64,000 nucleotides of DNA from Deinococcus psychrotolerans. Its GTDB lineage: Bacteria; Deinococcota; Deinococci; Deinococcales; Deinococcaceae. The position numbers were made by a program, and so were the translations under genes. The first letter of the stretch is position 1. Every line of letters starts with the position of its first letter. The notes under the pieces were generated by a model. That model worked only from the letters and a program-made list of their open reading frames with translations. It was not told the DNA's origin and did no database searches. Positions 19,687-27,719 of the stretch are shown here, piece by piece. The stretch is from contig NZ_CP034183.1 in NCBI RefSeq assembly GCF_003860465.1, positions 1,626,001-1,690,000 on the forward strand, written 5' to 3'.

Positions 19687-20061
19687 TTAGCGGGTGGGCG
19701 TCAGGGTTTTTGGTGCGACGGGCGTCAGGGCGCTGTTGTCTTCTTCGCCGGTACGGATGCGGATGACCCGCTCTAGAGGCGTCACGAAAATTTTGCCGTC
19801 GCCGACTTCTCCGGTACGTGCGCCCCGGCAGATGGCTTCAATGGCGAGTTCTATAAACGGCTCACTGACGGCCATCTTGAATTCCACTTTGTCGTGAAAC
19901 TCGACGATGACGCGGGTGCCCCGGTAGCGCTCCACGACTTCCTGCTCGCCGCCGTGTCCGCTGACTCGGCTCAGCGTCAAGCCCTTGATGCCCGCTTGGA
20001 ACAGGGCTTCTTTGACTTGCTGTACCCGTTCGGGCCTTACCACTGCGGTGATCAGTTTCAT
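19687..20061 (-). CDS. glnK: nitrogen regulatory PII protein, GlnK type
   Basis: PII trimers sense 2-oxoglutarate and ATP/ADP and plug AmtB when ammonium is plentiful. The 124-residue protein has the start MKLITAVVRPERV, the B-loop TGEVGDGKIFV and the C-loop RIRTGEED of the family. The T-loop reads VERYRGTRVIVEF: Tyr46 is kept but the position that is Tyr51 in E. coli is Val, so uridylylation there is impossible. About 15 extra residues follow the usual end. It leads the glnK-amtB operon and has a good promoter with an operator-like palindrome. Confidence 0.95.
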   Translation of the reverse strand: MKLITAVVRPERVQQVKEALFQAGIKGLTLSRVSGHGGEQEVVERYRGTRVIVEFHDKVEFKMAVSEPFIELAIEAICRGARTGEVGDGKIFVTPLERVIRIRTGEEDNSALTPVAPKTLTPTR

Positions 20062-20141
20062 GCGGCTCCTTTGGCCCTGCGCTGCAACCCGCCCGTTAAA
20101 GCTCCTCCACGACTGGAACTTTTAGGCCATGTCTAAAACGC

Positions 20142-20170
20142 AGATTAAGGTCAGGCGTGCAGTCTGTCAA
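20142..20170 (-). promoter_or_regulatory. promoter of glnK-amtB
   Basis: On the minus strand a consensus -35 TTGACA (20165-20170) is followed after exactly 17 nt by TAATCT (20142-20147). The start codon is about 80 nt further on. Confidence 0.65.
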
Positions 20171-20182
20171 CGCTAAAGCGTT
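20169..20182. promoter_or_regulatory. 14-bp palindrome at the glnK -35 box
   Basis: AACGCTAAAGCGTT pairs AACGCT with AGCGTT around two bases and shares two bases with the -35 box. This is where a repressor or a class II activator could bind. Confidence 0.45.
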
Positions 20183-20317
20183 CATACAACCAGATTTGTG
20201 TGGACAACTTGCACTATTTTAGGAGACCGAATAACTTTTTTAGATCCAGATGCGCAGCTCGTTTAAATTTTTCTGGACAAGCCGTCCAGTTTTCCCCCAT
20301 AGATCAGGCCAGCAAAA

Positions 20318-20354
20318 AGCGGCGCAGACACTGAACTGTCTGCGCCGCTCTCCC
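20318..20354 (-). terminator. terminator of the DUF4126 gene
   Basis: AGCGGCGCAGACA (20318-20330) and TGTCTGCGCCGCT (20337-20349) form a perfect 13-bp stem with a 6-nt loop. On the minus strand TTTTTG follows the stem, just beyond the gene stop. Confidence 0.85.
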
Positions 20355-20365
20355 TCTCCCCTGTT

Positions 20366-20926
20366 TTAGATCAGCGACCTGCGCTTTGGCCGCCGCTGCC
20401 ACAAGCGGAAGCCGAAATACAGCAGCAGTAGCAACACGATCACTGCCAGCACCGGAGCGAAAATTGCCAAAATGCTCAGCAGCACCGAAGTGCCGTCCTC
20501 GGCAGTCGACACCAGCGGGTTGGCCAGCCCGCCGGTCAGGGCAGTAGACGCCGGACGCAGCACCGTGCGGCCCATCTGCACGCTGCCCGCCACCATGAAG
20601 CCCAGCAGCAGCGACACGCTGGGATCGAGATGGGTGATGCCTGCGTGCGAAGCGAACAGCACCGCCCCCGCCGCCGCATTGAGAATGCCGCCAAAGACGT
20701 GCAGGGCGTGGTCTATGCCGGGAATCTTGTCTCCGACGAAATCGAGCGCTCCGACCACCGCGATGCCCAGAAGCACCCAGGTGTTGCTCAGCAGCGCGTA
20801 CGACTCTGGCAAGGCGATCACGCCGTAGCGCTGAAGCAAACCGACGATCAGCAGCGGCACGTAAGCGTTCAGGCCCGCTGCGCCAGACAAGCCGAACGAA
20901 GTCAGCAGTCCGGTCAGGACTTCCAT
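20366..20926 (-). CDS. DUF4126 family membrane protein
   Basis: The 186-residue product starts MEVLTGLLTSFGLSGAAGLN, continues AYVPLL and contains DFVGDKIPGIDHALHVFG, the hallmarks of the DUF4126 family, whose function is unknown. Four to five hydrophobic segments, the last ending in a basic tail LWQRRPKRR, place it in the inner membrane. I use the ATG at 20926 since the frame upstream of it overlaps pth. No strong ribosome site is present (GGTGA). It lies about 85 bp after pth on the same strand and ends in a strong terminator. Confidence 0.8.
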   Translation of the reverse strand: MEVLTGLLTSFGLSGAAGLNAYVPLLIVGLLQRYGVIALPESYALLSNTWVLLGIAVVGALDFVGDKIPGIDHALHVFGGILNAAAGAVLFASHAGITHLDPSVSLLLGFMVAGSVQMGRTVLRPASTALTGGLANPLVSTAEDGTSVLLSILAIFAPVLAVIVLLLLLYFGFRLWQRRPKRRSLI

Positions 20927-21011
20927 TGCGTCACCGTCAGTGAGGTCAGCGTCATACGGCTTAATACAGCAGTGGCGGGCCTGAAGTTCTCCGGCTCTCT
21001 TGAGCGCGGCT

Positions 21012-21677
21012 TTACTTCTGAGCGGTTTGAGAAAGTGGTATTGGGCTTGACGCGGCTTCCGGCTCGGCAGCCGCACTGACCGGCGCTTGGACGGCAGACT
21101 CCGGATTGGGGCGCAGGTCGGTGTTGTTGTAGGCTGCCTGCGCTTCCTTGGGGCCAGCCATGACCCACTTGAGCGACGCGCCGACGCCCAACCACACCAA
21201 CTCTTCTAAGGTGGGGCGCTCGCTCTCGGCCCACTTGCTCAGCACCCAGTCAGCAGGGTCGCGGCCAGCAGGCGGGCGGGAAATACCGATTTTGAGGCGG
21301 GCAAACTGCTCAGTGCTCAGCACACGGATAATGTCGCGCACACCGTTTTGGCCGCCGTGCCGCCCGCCCACTTTGATTTTGAGTAACCCGAATGGGCTGT
21401 CTAGGTCGTCTTGAATGACCAGCAGCGCTTCGGGGCTGAGCTTATAAAATTGCATGGCAGGCAGCGCCGCTTTGCCCGAAGCGTTCATAAAGGTCTGCGG
21501 CTTGATCAGCAGGACTTTTTCGCCGAGCACCCGAAACTCGGCTTGCTCCGCGTGTTCGCCGGCTCGCCACACTGCACCCTGTTGCCTCGCCAGCTCGTCG
21601 GCCACCTGCCAGGCGACGTTATGCCGGGTCTGGGCGTACTGAGAACCGGGATTGCCGAGGGCCACGATGAGTTTCAT
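21012..21677 (-). CDS. pth: peptidyl-tRNA hydrolase
   Basis: Pth recycles peptidyl-tRNA released by stalled ribosomes, a cytoplasmic housekeeping job. The catalytic histidine is in [10 protein letters not shown], the first Asn in [12 protein letters not shown], the Asp in [11 protein letters not shown] and the second Asn in [12 protein letters not shown]. The core ends near residue 185; a further 35 residues rich in Pro, Ala and Glu form a low-complexity tail not usual in E. coli (194 residues). Its start ATG overlaps the stop of the upstream small gene by ATGA. Confidence 0.95.
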   Translation of the reverse strand: MKLIVALGNPGSQYAQTRHNVAWQVADELARQQGAVWRAGEHAEQAEFRVLGEKVLLIKPQTFMNASGKAALPAMQFYKLSPEALLVIQDDLDSPFGLLKIKVGGRHGGQNGVRDIIRVLSTEQFARLKIGISRPPAGRDPADWVLSKWAESERPTLEELVWLGVGASLKWVMAGPKEAQAAYNNTDLRPNPESAVQAPVSAAAEPEAASSPIPLSQTAQK

Positions 21678-22078
21678 GCGTCATGGGCGTCCAAGAGTTC
21701 CCGCACCTGCGCTTCAGTTTGGTGCACCTTGGGGTCGTGCTTGGCCTTCTTAAAGCCGTCACGGAAATCCGCGAAGCGGGTGTCGGTATTGCCGAACAGC
21801 AGACCGTAAGCTTGGCGCACGTCGCCGAGTTGGCGCTCGCCCAGCACGGTATTTTTTTGGTCGATTACTTCGTCTAGGGTGGACATCAAGCCCGAAAGCG
21901 GACGCAACCACTGAAACGCTGGGTCGTTGGTGACGAGGTTGAACAAAGTGAAAGGGGAAGTCACGGGGCCGTGCAAAAACTCGTAGTCGCTTTTGGCCAC
22001 ATCCAAAAGAGCGGAGTGAAAGTGCCGCAGGGCGGCGGCGAGGGCTTCTAGGCGAGCGCGAACGGGTTCGGCAGTCAT
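21674..22078 (-). CDS. conserved-looking hypothetical protein coupled to pth
   Basis: I do not recognise the family of this 134-residue soluble protein. Predicted helices cover most of it, with the striking segment [18 protein letters not shown] followed by [16 protein letters not shown] and a charged C terminus. It has no signal, membrane segment or obvious catalytic motif. The ATG at 22078 is preferred over an upstream frame of no coding character. The 4-bp overlap with pth suggests coupled translation. It runs divergently from the DUF1999 gene about 95 bp away. Confidence 0.7.
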   Translation of the reverse strand: MTAEPVRARLEALAAALRHFHSALLDVAKSDYEFLHGPVTSPFTLFNLVTNDPAFQWLRPLSGLMSTLDEVIDQKNTVLGERQLGDVRQAYGLLFGNTDTRFADFRDGFKKAKHDPKVHQTEAQVRELLDAHDA

Positions 22079-22173
22079 GTCCAGCAGTTTGCCACAGCCC
22101 GCCGGAGTTTGAATTAACCAATCCGCCGAGCCAGCCCACCAATCGGCGCACACCCAAGCGCTAGCCTGCGCTT

Positions 22174-22689
22174 ATGCTGCGTTACCGAATCTTTACCCCT
22201 GACGACTTCCCTGCACTCGAAGCGCTCGACTTGGCCGTGCAGCGCCGCGCAGACCCTGCCTTCGACACCCTCGATGAGCGAGAGCGAGAAGGCCGCCTGC
22301 GAACTTCGTTGCCCGCCCTCAAGTTTTTTGAACGAAGCGAACACAGCTTTTTGGCGGAAGAGGAAGGCCAGCTCATGGGCGTGCTGCTGGCCCAGGCGGT
22401 TTGGCAAGGCGACAAGCCAGTGGTGATGGTGGTGCAGGTGCTGCTGGCCGAAGGTGCGCCCGGCGAGGCGGCCAGCGGGTTGCTGCACGCCTGCGTCAAG
22501 AGCGCTTACGACGCCGCCGTCTACGAAGTTCACTTTCCCGTGACGCCGGAGTTAGAGAGCGCGGCCCACAATGAAGAAGCGCACCTGCTGGGCCGCTACG
22601 CGGTGAGCTATCTGGGCAGCCGCCACCAGACCGCGTCCGGCGAGCGGCTCAGTAAAATGCCAAACACGGGTGGCGAGAGCAAAGCCTAG
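22174..22689 (+). CDS. DUF1999 GNAT-fold protein
   Basis: The sequence matches what I recall of the Thermus DUF1999 protein, whose crystal structure has a GNAT acetyltransferase fold: FFERSEHSFLAEE, LLAQAVWQGDK and VKSAYDAAVYEV are all shared. The 171-residue length fits. The biological substrate is not established and the sequence does not give it. The start ATG is preceded by TAGCCT at 22162-22167 with a 6-nt gap, so the mRNA is probably leaderless. Confidence 0.8.
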   Translation: MLRYRIFTPDDFPALEALDLAVQRRADPAFDTLDEREREGRLRTSLPALKFFERSEHSFLAEEEGQLMGVLLAQAVWQGDKPVVMVVQVLLAEGAPGEAASGLLHACVKSAYDAAVYEVHFPVTPELESAAHNEEAHLLGRYAVSYLGSRHQTASGERLSKMPNTGGESKA

Positions 22690-22759
22690 AAAAACACGGT
22701 TCTTGGCATTCACCGCAAAAGCCCCACTTCCAAGAAGACCTTAAAAGGAGAATCAACCC

Positions 22760-22981
22760 ATGACTCAACCCAACAAAAAAGCCCGCGTCCTGATCGGCGT
22801 GCGCGGCATGGAGCAAGAATCGGGCGTCCGCATCTCGGCGGCGCTCCTGGCTATGCCCGGCGTAACGCAGGCCCAACCCGACCAGGGGCAAATCGCCGTG
22901 CAGTATGACCCCACCGCCCTGACCGTCATGGATTTGCTGCGGGCCATTCGCAAGCAGGGCTTTTTGGCGGGAATGCTTTAG
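22760..22981 (+). CDS. HMA-like small protein lacking the metal-binding cysteines
   Basis: The 73-residue protein follows the heavy-metal-associated domain pattern: a first strand RVLIGVRGM, a helix [19 protein letters not shown] and [10 protein letters not shown]. The canonical GMxCxxC is replaced by GMEQESG, so neither cysteine (positions 19 and 22) is present and copper-type binding is unlikely. A strong AAAAGGAG lies before the ATG. The next gene starts immediately after its stop, so the two form an operon. Confidence 0.75.
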   Translation: MTQPNKKARVLIGVRGMEQESGVRISAALLAMPGVTQAQPDQGQIAVQYDPTALTVMDLLRAIRKQGFLAGML

Positions 22982-23293
22982 GTGGCGCTCGGCTATATCG
23001 GCAGCCTGACGGTGCGCGTAGAGATGCCCTGGGTCAGCAATCTCAAGGAAAAGCGGGCGCTGGTGCGGCCCGTGGTCGAGCGGCTCAAAGCCCGCTTTCC
23101 GGTAACGGTGGCCCGCCTAGACGGCCTCAACGCCCACGACTGGGAAATTATCGGGGTGGTGACGGTCAGCAATGATCGGCAGTGGGTCGAAGAAACTTTG
23201 CAACTCGCCGCCGACTTTATTGTGGCGCAGGGCGAGTACCGCGTGACCGAGGAAGAGCGCGGCATCGTGACGATTGAAGAGGTGATGGAGTAG
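22982..23293 (+). CDS. DUF503 (YlxP-like) family protein
   Basis: The 103-residue sequence opens with [20 protein letters not shown] and includes the family features [15 protein letters not shown] and [18 protein letters not shown]. In Bacillus the relative YlxP is encoded in the rbfA region and thought linked to ribosome assembly or translation, but the family is poorly characterised. The GTG start abuts the TAG stop of the HMA-like gene with no spacing. Confidence 0.85.
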   Translation: MALGYIGSLTVRVEMPWVSNLKEKRALVRPVVERLKARFPVTVARLDGLNAHDWEIIGVVTVSNDRQWVEETLQLAADFIVAQGEYRVTEEERGIVTIEEVME

Positions 23294-23336
23294 CGCCGAG
23301 AACATTTTGCAAGGAGCCTCACGCTCCTCACGGCGC
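23293..23336 (+). terminator. nested hairpin after the DUF503 gene
   Basis: Outer GCGCCG (23293-23298) pairs with CGGCGC (23331-23336) and inner AGGAGC (23312-23317) with GCTCCT (23323-23328). No U-run follows, so it may be a stability element or a Rho-assisted end. Confidence 0.4.
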
Positions 23337-23390
23337 AGCGAGTTTGCGGCCCCTCTTTCTTAAACTTTGCGCTCTTCCCCGCCGCCGCCT

Positions 23391-23399
23391 TGCTACAAT
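23391..23399 (+). promoter_or_regulatory. extended -10 promoter of malQ
   Basis: TGCTACAAT is an extended -10 (5/6 to TATAAT), about 92 nt before the malQ start. The -35 is weak. Confidence 0.45.
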
Positions 23400-23490
23400 C
23401 TCTCCATTCATGGAAGTGGTTCCAACTCCGGCAGCCGGACACCGCCAGCCGCCGGTTGTGCGACAAACCACGCCCATTCAAGGAGATGTC

Positions 23491-25011
23491 ATGCTGATTG
23501 CCCGTTCCAGCGGAGTCCTGCTCCACCCCACCAGTTTGCCCGGCCCTTACGGGATCGGCGAACTCGGCCAAGAAGCCCGCAGCTTCATCAACTGGCTTGC
23601 CAGCGCGGGCCAAAAATACTGGCAAGTCATGCCGCTCGGCCCCACCGGCTACGGCGACAGTCCTTACCAAGCCTTCTCAGCGTTCGCGGGCAACCCTTAT
23701 CTGGTGTGCCTTGACACCCTGCGCGAGCAGGAACTGCTGCTGGACGTGGACTTTGACGCGGTGCCGGACTTTAACCCTGACCGGGTGGATTTTGGCCTCC
23801 AGTACATCTGGCGCAACCAAATGCTCAGCCGCGCCTTTTCGCACTTCGAGGCGGGCCGGGCCGAGGGTGAAATGGGCGAAGTGGACGCCGAGTTCGCCGG
23901 ATTCAAGTCCAGCGAACAGCACTGGCTGGGAGATTACGCGCTGTTTATGGCCATCAAAAACGAGCAGGGTGGCCTACCGTGGAACGCTTGGCCGCTGCCG
24001 ATTCGCCGCCGCGAAGCCGAGGCCATGTCGGACGCCAAAACCCGCTTGGTTCGCGAAATCGAGCGCTACTCGTTTCAGCAGTTTTTATTTTTCAGGCAGT
24101 GGACGGCCATCCGTGACTACGCTGCCGAACAGGGCGTGCAGGTTATCGGGGACATTCCGATTTTCGTGGCGATGGACTCTTCGGACGCTTGGGCCAACCC
24201 AGAGCAGTTTTTCTTTGATGACGAGGGCCAGCCCACCGTCGTCGCGGGCGTACCACCAGATTACTTCAGCGAAACCGGCCAGCTCTGGGGCAATCCGCTC
24301 TACGACTGGGACGTGATGAAAAAGAGCGGCTTCGAATGGTGGATTCGCCGTTTTCAGGCCAGCTTGAAGCTGTACGACCTGATCCGGGTCGATCACTTCC
24401 GGGGCTTTGCGGGCTACTGGGAAATTCCTTTTCCTGCCGACACCGCCATGAACGGCGAGTGGAAACCGGCCCTGGGCCACGACATGTTCGCCGCCGTGCG
24501 TCAGGCGCTGGGCGACCTCCCAATCATCGCCGAGGATTTGGGCGTGATTACGCCGGATGTGGAAGCGCTGCGCGACGATTACAACTTGCCGGGCATGGCG
24601 GTGCTGCAATTTGCTTTTGGCGGCGGCGACTTTGCCGTCAACGCCTTTTTGCCGCACAACCTCAAGGAAAATCAGGTGGTCTACACTGGCACCCACGACA
24701 ACGACACCACACGGGGCTGGTGGCGCAACGCCGATGAACACGAGCACCACACCTTCCGCGTCTACACCCACAGCGATCCCAGTGAAGAGAGCTTTGCTTG
24801 GCTGCTGACCACCATCGCCTTTGAATCGAAAGCCAATCTGGCCGTCGTGCCACTGCAAGATTTGCTGAATCTGGACAGCGACGAACGGATGAACTTGCCC
24901 GGCAGCACTGGCCCCGAAAACTGGACCTGGCGCTACCGGGAGGGCGTGGTGTCGGCTGAGTTGGCCCACAAGCTGCGCGAGTTGACCGAAGAGACGAAGC
25001 GGACAGCTTAA
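23491..25011 (+). CDS. malQ: 4-alpha-glucanotransferase (amylomaltase)
   Basis: MalQ (GH77) moves alpha-1,4-glucan segments between malto-oligosaccharides in the cytoplasm. The family start SSGVLLHPTSLPGPYGIGELG is followed by KYWQVMPLGPTGYGDSPYQ. The catalytic aspartate lies in RVDHFRGFAGYWEIP, the acid/base glutamate in IIAEDLGVITPDV and the third carboxylate in THDNDTTRGW. I start at the ATG with AAGGAG eight nt upstream, giving 506 residues, the usual length. It appears to be monocistronic. Confidence 0.96.
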   Translation: MLIARSSGVLLHPTSLPGPYGIGELGQEARSFINWLASAGQKYWQVMPLGPTGYGDSPYQAFSAFAGNPYLVCLDTLREQELLLDVDFDAVPDFNPDRVDFGLQYIWRNQMLSRAFSHFEAGRAEGEMGEVDAEFAGFKSSEQHWLGDYALFMAIKNEQGGLPWNAWPLPIRRREAEAMSDAKTRLVREIERYSFQQFLFFRQWTAIRDYAAEQGVQVIGDIPIFVAMDSSDAWANPEQFFFDDEGQPTVVAGVPPDYFSETGQLWGNPLYDWDVMKKSGFEWWIRRFQASLKLYDLIRVDHFRGFAGYWEIPFPADTAMNGEWKPALGHDMFAAVRQALGDLPIIAEDLGVITPDVEALRDDYNLPGMAVLQFAFGGGDFAVNAFLPHNLKENQVVYTGTHDNDTTRGWWRNADEHEHHTFRVYTHSDPSEESFAWLLTTIAFESKANLAVVPLQDLLNLDSDERMNLPGSTGPENWTWRYREGVVSAELAHKLRELTEETKRTA

Positions 25012-25026
25012 GACAAGAGGTGAAAA

Positions 25027-25067
25027 CAGGCCGCTCGCTGCAAGGTGGGCGGCTTTGTTGCGGCCTG
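25027..25067 (+). terminator. possible terminator after malQ
   Basis: CAGGCCGC (25027-25034) can pair with GCGGCCTG (25060-25067), or a shorter GCCGC/GCGGC stem can form inside with TTTG after it. Both forms lack a long U-run. Confidence 0.35.
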
Positions 25068-25087
25068 CTTTGCTTTACCCTGAAGTC

Positions 25088-25684
25088 ATGAAACTGTATA
25101 CCCGCACCGGCGACGGCGGCCAGACTGGACTCTACGGCGCAGACCGCGTGAGCAAAACGCATCCCCGCGTGGAGGCTTACGGCACAGTAGACGAACTCAA
25201 CAGCGTGCTGGGCCTTGCCCGCGCCCACAACGCCCGCTCGCACACGCCGCAGACCGATGTGGAAACGGATTTGGAATACCTCCAAAACGCGCTGTTCGAT
25301 CTCGGCGCAGATCTGGCGACCCGTCAGGACAGCCCCTATGCCAAAAATGTGGCCCGCATGGACGCCGAGGACGCCGCTTACTTGGAAGCCATGATTGACC
25401 GCTATCAGGACGGCGTGGAACCGCTCAAGCACTTTATTCACCCCAGCGGCACGCCGGTTGGAGCCAGCTTGCACGTGGCCCGCAGCGTGGCAAGGCGGGC
25501 CGAGCGCGACGTACTCAGGCTGATGGACGTGGAGGAAGCCAACCTTCAGGCTCAGATTTACCTGAACAGGGTTTCGGATTTGCTGTTCGTGATGGCCCGC
25601 GCCGTGAACGCCCGCGCCGGACTGAGCGAGGAAGCTTGGAAGGTCAAACCGAGGCGCAAAACAGTGGAGCAGAACAACTCCTAA
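25088..25684 (+). CDS. cob(I)yrinic acid a,c-diamide adenosyltransferase, PduO type
   Basis: This enzyme adds the 5'-deoxyadenosyl group to cob(I)alamin, making coenzyme B12. The P-loop-like TRTGDGGQTGLYG at the N terminus, VEAYGTVDELNSVLGLAR and the C-terminal ARSVARRAERDV block followed by YLNRVSDLLFVMAR are diagnostic. Length is 198 residues. TACCCT lies 6 nt before the ATG, so the transcript is probably leaderless. Its stop overlaps that of the convergent lutC gene by 4 bp. Confidence 0.93.
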   Translation: MKLYTRTGDGGQTGLYGADRVSKTHPRVEAYGTVDELNSVLGLARAHNARSHTPQTDVETDLEYLQNALFDLGADLATRQDSPYAKNVARMDAEDAAYLEAMIDRYQDGVEPLKHFIHPSGTPVGASLHVARSVARRAERDVLRLMDVEEANLQAQIYLNRVSDLLFVMARAVNARAGLSEEAWKVKPRRKTVEQNNS

Positions 25685-26292
25685 TCCACCACGATGATGC
25701 TCAGTCGCCTCGGCCCGTGAACGCCTTCTACGCGGCTGAGTTCGATGTCGCTGGTGGCGCTCGGCCCGCTGATCCAAGTCAGGGGGCGGCCTGCCAGCAC
25801 CGCTTCCTGTAAGGCGGCCACCGCTTCAGGCACGCTGTCCACCACTTGCTCGGAGCGCACCACGCAGACGTGCCAATCCGGAATCAGCGTCAACGCCCGC
25901 CGCCCCTGCCCCGCGCCGTGATCAAGTACCACCGTGCCGGTTTCGGCAATGGCAACCGCGCAAGTGGTCAGCACAGCGTCGTAAGCGGCGAGGTCAGCGT
26001 GGGTGGTTTGCGGCTTGTGGGTTGCGGGCTGCGGGAAAAGCTGGGCCGGGAAGCCTTCAGGAACCAAGACATTCTGGCCGCTCAGCAGGGCAGCGAGCAG
26101 CACAGGCAAGTCGGCTTCGCTGGCACGGTGAACCTCAGCCCGGTACTCGGCGGCGTACTCGGCAAACTGAGCCACGATTTCGGCCCTTGGGCGAGTGGAA
26201 GCAGGAATGGGGGGGCGTTCTATCTCCAGCTTGGGGCCAGCGGCGGCGCGGTGGATGCGGGTCAGCATCTCCAATCGGGCTTCGCCGCTCAT
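25681..26292 (-). CDS. lutC: lactate utilization protein C (LUD domain)
   Basis: LutC is the third component of the LutABC complex that oxidises L-lactate to pyruvate. The 203-residue LUD-domain protein has the phrases ACAVAIAETGTVVLD-like CAVAIAETGTVVLDHG and WISGPSATSDIELSRVEGVHGP, the family signature. It begins with ATG overlapping the lutB stop (ATGA). Residues 1-60 are more variable. It is the last gene of the long rhamnose-lactate gene series on this strand. Confidence 0.92.
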   Translation of the reverse strand: MSGEARLEMLTRIHRAAAGPKLEIERPPIPASTRPRAEIVAQFAEYAAEYRAEVHRASEADLPVLLAALLSGQNVLVPEGFPAQLFPQPATHKPQTTHADLAAYDAVLTTCAVAIAETGTVVLDHGAGQGRRALTLIPDWHVCVVRSEQVVDSVPEAVAALQEAVLAGRPLTWISGPSATSDIELSRVEGVHGPRRLSIIVVD

Positions 26293-27719
26293 ACCTCACC
26301 CTCTTCGCGCCACAGCTCACGGAACGATTTGGCCGGAAAGGCAGGCAAATTGCGTGAACTCGTCCAGCCACCGAGCAGACCGGGCAGAGCATGAATCGCG
26401 CCGTGCTGTACCAGCGGCCCCTGCCCAGTGCGGGCGAGTTTGAGCGCTCCCTCAAAGCGGAACGGCTCGTTAAAAATCCAGGCGGCGGTTTTCATGGCGA
26501 TGCTCTCCACCGTGTTCTCGAGATTGTGCGACTTGTGCGGCGTGATCTGTCCACGCAAATAAATCAGGATTTCAGGAATGTTGATCTTGACCGGGCAAGC
26601 GTCGTAACACGCCCCGCACAAACTGCTGGCCCACGGCAAGGTGTTGGCATTTTCATCTTCGAGTTGCAGCAGTTGAGGCGTCAGAATCGCGCCAATCGGG
26701 CCGGGATAGACGCTGCCGTAAGCGTGGCCGCCCGCCCGCTCGTAGACGGGGCAGACGTTCAGGCAAGCCGAGCAGCGGATACAGCGCAGCGTTTGACGGG
26801 CGGCTTCGTCGGCCAGCACGTCGGTGCGCCCATTGTCCAGCAGCACCAGATGAAATTCCTGCGGGCCGTCGCCGGGAATCACGCCACTCCAGAAACTGGT
26901 GTACGGATTCATGCGCTCGGCGGTAGAGCTGCGCGGCAGGAGTTGCATGAACGGCGCGATGTCGGCCCACTGCGGCAGCACTTTCTCAATGCCCATCACC
27001 GAAATCAGCACGTCCGGGAGGGTCAGGCACATCCGCCCATTGCCTTCGGATTCCACGATGCAGACGGTTCCACTTTCGGCGATGGCAAAGTTCGCGCCCG
27101 ACACCGCCACTTTGGTGCTGAGGAATTTCTCGCGGAGGTAGAGGCGGGCAGCTTCAGCCAGCACTTTCGGCTCGTCGGTCAGCAGCTCTGCGCCGAGTTT
27201 TTGGCGAAACAAATCACGGATTTCGGCGCGGTTTTTGTGAATGGCTGGAACCAGAATGTGGCTGGGCGTGTCTCCGGCAAGCTGCACGATCAGCTCGGCG
27301 AGGTCGGTTTCTATAGCTTGAATGCCCCGCTGCTCCAGCGCCGCGTTGAGTTCTATTTCGTCCGTGCTGATGCTCTTGACTTTGATGATCTCCCGCGCTC
27401 CATGCAAGGCGGCGAGGTCAGTCACGATGCGGCAGGCTTCGGCGGCGTCCCGCGCCCAGTGAACTTGCCCGCCGCACCGCTTGACTGCCGCTTCCAGCGT
27501 CAGGAGTTGCTCGGCCAAGTCTGAGAGAGAGGCGTCTTTGAGTTCTGCTCCCCGCGTGCGGAGGGCTTCCCAATCCGGCAATTCAGCCACCGCCCGCAGG
27601 CGTTTCTCACGGATGGTGGTGGTGGCGTGCTTCAGGTTGCGGCGCATCTGGGCGTCTTGCAGCGTGTCGCGGGCCGCCTCGGGAAAGGGCCGGGCCGGGC
27701 GGATGCCTCCAGCGCTCAC
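26289..27719 (-). CDS. lutB: lactate utilization iron-sulfur protein LutB
   Basis: LutB carries the electron-transfer centres of the lactate oxidation complex. The 476-residue protein has a LUD-type N-terminal domain (FAIAESGTVCIVESEGNGR) and two 4Fe-4S sets: CIRCSACLNVCPVYE and CGACYDACPVKINI, each with a distal Cys. The GTG start overlaps lutA by GTGA; an in-frame ATG at MRRNLKHATTTIREKR would also fit the family start. In this locus its likely substrate is lactate coming from rhamnose. Confidence 0.94.
   Translation of the reverse strand: MSAGGIRPARPFPEAARDTLQDAQMRRNLKHATTTIREKRLRAVAELPDWEALRTRGAELKDASLSDLAEQLLTLEAAVKRCGGQVHWARDAAEACRIVTDLAALHGAREIIKVKSISTDEIELNAALEQRGIQAIETDLAELIVQLAGDTPSHILVPAIHKNRAEIRDLFRQKLGAELLTDEPKVLAEAARLYLREKFLSTKVAVSGANFAIAESGTVCIVESEGNGRMCLTLPDVLISVMGIEKVLPQWADIAPFMQLLPRSSTAERMNPYTSFWSGVIPGDGPQEFHLVLLDNGRTDVLADEAARQTLRCIRCSACLNVCPVYERAGGHAYGSVYPGPIGAILTPQLLQLEDENANTLPWASSLCGACYDACPVKINIPEILIYLRGQITPHKSHNLENTVESIAMKTAAWIFNEPFRFEGALKLARTGQGPLVQHGAIHALPGLLGGWTSSRNLPAFPAKSFRELWREEGEV

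Larger units (their letters stand above)
20062..20365. other. glnK upstream region
   Basis: This AT-richer 304-bp gap carries the glnK promoter and palindrome (20142-20182) and, at its far end, the terminator of the DUF4126 gene. The middle part around 20200-20300 shows no ORF and no further motif I can support. Confidence 0.6.

Noticed and set aside
20926..21076. N-terminal extension of the DUF4126 protein
   Set aside because: The extra 50 residues overlap pth and lack membrane-protein character; family homology begins at MEVLTGLL.
24662..25777. 371-residue minus-strand frame over malQ and the cobalamin gene
   Set aside because: It covers two well-identified genes on the other strand and has no recognisable domain.
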